DNA of 64,000 bases from G963662905 sp963662905 (GTDB lineage: Bacteria > Bacteroidota > Bacteroidia > Bacteroidales > WRLA01): NCBI GenBank assembly GCA_963662905.2, contig CAXXFD010000002.1:496001-560000 (forward strand), written 5' to 3'. Below the pieces are notes generated by a model, which made no database searches, was not told the DNA's origin, and was given only the letters and a program-made list of their open reading frames with translations. Below are positions 62,941-64,000 of the stretch, piece after piece. Each line of letters opens with the position of its first letter. The first letter of the stretch is position 1. The translations under genes and the position numbers were made by a program.

Positions 62941-64000
62941 GTAAGCCTACAGCGAACAGCATCTTGCATATAACCGGATAATGTTTTAAAGCTGTCCGGG
63001 CAGAAGTTGGTGGAGCTGGTTGGCTGGGTGTTCCTGGATTTTTCCTAATGTTTGCTTGAGCCACTCAAAGGGTTCTACGTTTTGGATTTTGCAGCTGGCA
63101 AAAAAGGAGTAGATCATAGCCGCGTGCTGGGCTGCATTGTGCGAACCGGCAAACAGGTAATTCTTGCGGCCTATTGCTACCGGCCTGATGCTGTTTTCAA
63201 CCAGGTTGTTGTCAATGCGCAGCCTTCCGTCTTCAATATAACGGATCAGGCGCCCCCATAATTTCAGGCTGTAAGCTATGGCTTTGCCGATTGCGCTTTT
63301 GGGCGCTACTTTATAAACTTCTTCCTTAAGCCAGCTTTCCATTTCGTTCAATATGGGCAGTGATTCCTTTTGCCGCAATGCTTTGACCTCCTCCGGCTGC
63401 AGTTCTTGCTCACTTGCCTGACGTTCAATGGCATACAGTTTTCTTATCTGCCCCAGCGCATATTCACTGCGTGCAGCATCATTGTCCTTGGCTTTCTCAA
63501 AATACCTGCGTGCATGCGCCATGCAGGCCAATTGGGTGATTTCGGCTTTGTTTTTTAGGTTGTCGTAAGCTGTGTAGCCATCGGTTTGCAAATATCCACT
63601 ATAGTTTTCCAGCATCTCATCCGGGCCTTCCCGTCCGCGGCCTTTCCGGTAATCGAACAGGGCCAGTTTTTTAAGCGGGTCGTAATAAACCCAATGATAC
63701 CCTTTGTGCGATGCCCCGGGCTTGTCTTTGGTCAATACCTTTATGGGCGTTTCGTCTGCCATCAGGTAATCGGTCCTCATGATTTCTTTTTTCAGGGCAT
63801 CGTAAAGCGGTTCAAGCAATCTGCAAACCCCGCTAAACCAACCGTTTATTGTTGATTCGGCTATTTCGATCCCCAGGCGCTTGAACATCTTGACAAGGCG
63901 GTAGAAAGGCAGGTGGTCAACAAATTTGCTGACAGTCACATAAGAGATCAGGCCTTCTGAGGCATTGCTTTTGGGCAAGGCGCGTGAAGGCAGTTCTGCG
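62941..64000 (-). mobile_element. IS66-family element, left end and most of the tnpC gene (truncated by window)
   Basis: The end GTAAGCCTACAGCGAACAGC at 62941 resembles the GTAAGCG-type terminal repeats of IS66 elements and coincides with an abrupt end of the GAAAGT tract, so I place the boundary there. An 8-base target duplication would include the preceding AAAGTGCG; the other end is outside the window, so this is untested. Confidence 0.65.
62986..64000 (-). CDS. tnpC: IS66-family transposase (partial, N-terminus outside window)
   Basis: The frame is open to the window edge, with LPSRALPKSNASEGL at the start of the visible part, which is the usual centre of IS66 transposases. DDE residues: Asp in YLMADETPIKV, Asp in YLQTDGYTAYD, Glu in NNLVENSIRPVAIGRKN. 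A Cys/His pair in TQLACMAHARRYFE and the C-terminal segment SFFASCKIQNVEPFEWLKQT are family features. The visible 338 residues are intact. The N-terminal HTH and zinc-finger part and the accessory tnpA/tnpB genes would lie beyond the window. Confidence 0.93.
   Translation of the reverse strand, partial: AELPSRALPKSNASEGLISYVTVSKFVDHLPFYRLVKMFKRLGIEIAESTINGWFSGVCRLLEPLYDALKKEIMRTDYLMADETPIKVLTKDKPGASHKGYHWVYYDPLKKLALFDYRKGRGREGPDEMLENYSGYLQTDGYTAYDNLKNKAEITQLACMAHARRYFEKAKDNDAARSEYALGQIRKLYAIERQASEQELQPEEVKALRQKESLPILNEMESWLKEEVYKVAPKSAIGKAIAYSLKLWGRLIRYIEDGRLRIDNNLVENSIRPVAIGRKNYLFAGSHNAAQHAAMIYSFFASCKIQNVEPFEWLKQTLGKIQEHPANQLHQLLPGQL

Overview
The window comes from a member of the Bacteroidota, probably an anaerobic or facultative Bacteroidales-like lineage. 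The evidence is: TAnnTTTG promoter -7 elements in front of most transcription units, several with TTG exactly 19 bp upstream; secreted proteins ending in type IX secretion (Por) sorting domains; an LruC-domain lipoprotein; a TamL-type outer-membrane lipoprotein; SiaB/SiaC-family proteins; and HydE, a maturase of [FeFe] hydrogenase, which implies anaerobic hydrogen metabolism. No rRNA, CRISPR array or phage module is seen. Two identical tRNA-Val(TAC) genes are present.

Layout. 1-2743: end of histidine degradation (hutI fragment, bifunctional ftcD). 2812-3775: RES/Xre-type toxin-antitoxin pair. 3967-6052: gltX-folB-CWC operon. 6067-8361: patatin fused to a POTRA/barrel. 8475-12456: leftward operon PASTA protein - T9SS cargo - RluD-type pseudouridine synthase, divergent from ddl (12958). 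14176-17661: a 1161-residue enzyme-like protein that may be a PPi-dependent PEP carboxykinase. 17890-22997: CheB-CheR-PAS fusion followed by a PAS histidine kinase. 23108-27324: aldo/keto reductase, GH-like lipoprotein, small lipoprotein, YebC. 27582-28868: IS4-type transposase. 29691-31487: DEAD-box helicase with a long structured leader. 31761-34828: LruC lipoprotein and HydE. 35249-40732: accessory stretch with a polytopic membrane protein, a decayed AraC-type regulator, an orphan secreted protein, a MITE and a secreted C39-like peptidase. 40876-44350: LytTR regulator, NAD(P)HX repair enzyme and WG-repeat protein. 62941-64000: IS66 element running off the end.

The most striking locus is 44604-58278. 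One promoter appears to drive five genes: a zinc-ribbon/coiled-coil protein; a membrane Ser/Thr kinase whose N-terminus carries ten KTIRSG-like repeats; a 1938-residue protein with seven concatenated CbbX/SpoVK-type AAA+ modules; a zinc-ribbon/FHA protein; and a PP2C phosphatase. Writer (kinase), probable multi-site substrate (Thr repeats), reader (FHA) and eraser (PP2C) are encoded together around a dynein-like single-chain AAA+ machine. A separate SiaB-SiaC unit follows, in which the place of the SiaD diguanylate cyclase is taken by a coiled-coil protein with membrane helices and no GGDEF domain. I read this as a phosphothreonine-controlled AAA+ system; its client is unknown.

Repeats form a second theme. 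A family of GC-rich Bacteroidota repeats (core like CTCGACTCCGCTCGAC or TTCGGCTACGCTCA) occurs as single copies (850-965, 24268-24383), as a 25-bp tandem array (31489-31633) and as a 60-bp direct repeat inside a GAAAGT-rich tract (62666-62940). Some of these produce small open frames that look conserved but are probably repeat sequence, not genes.
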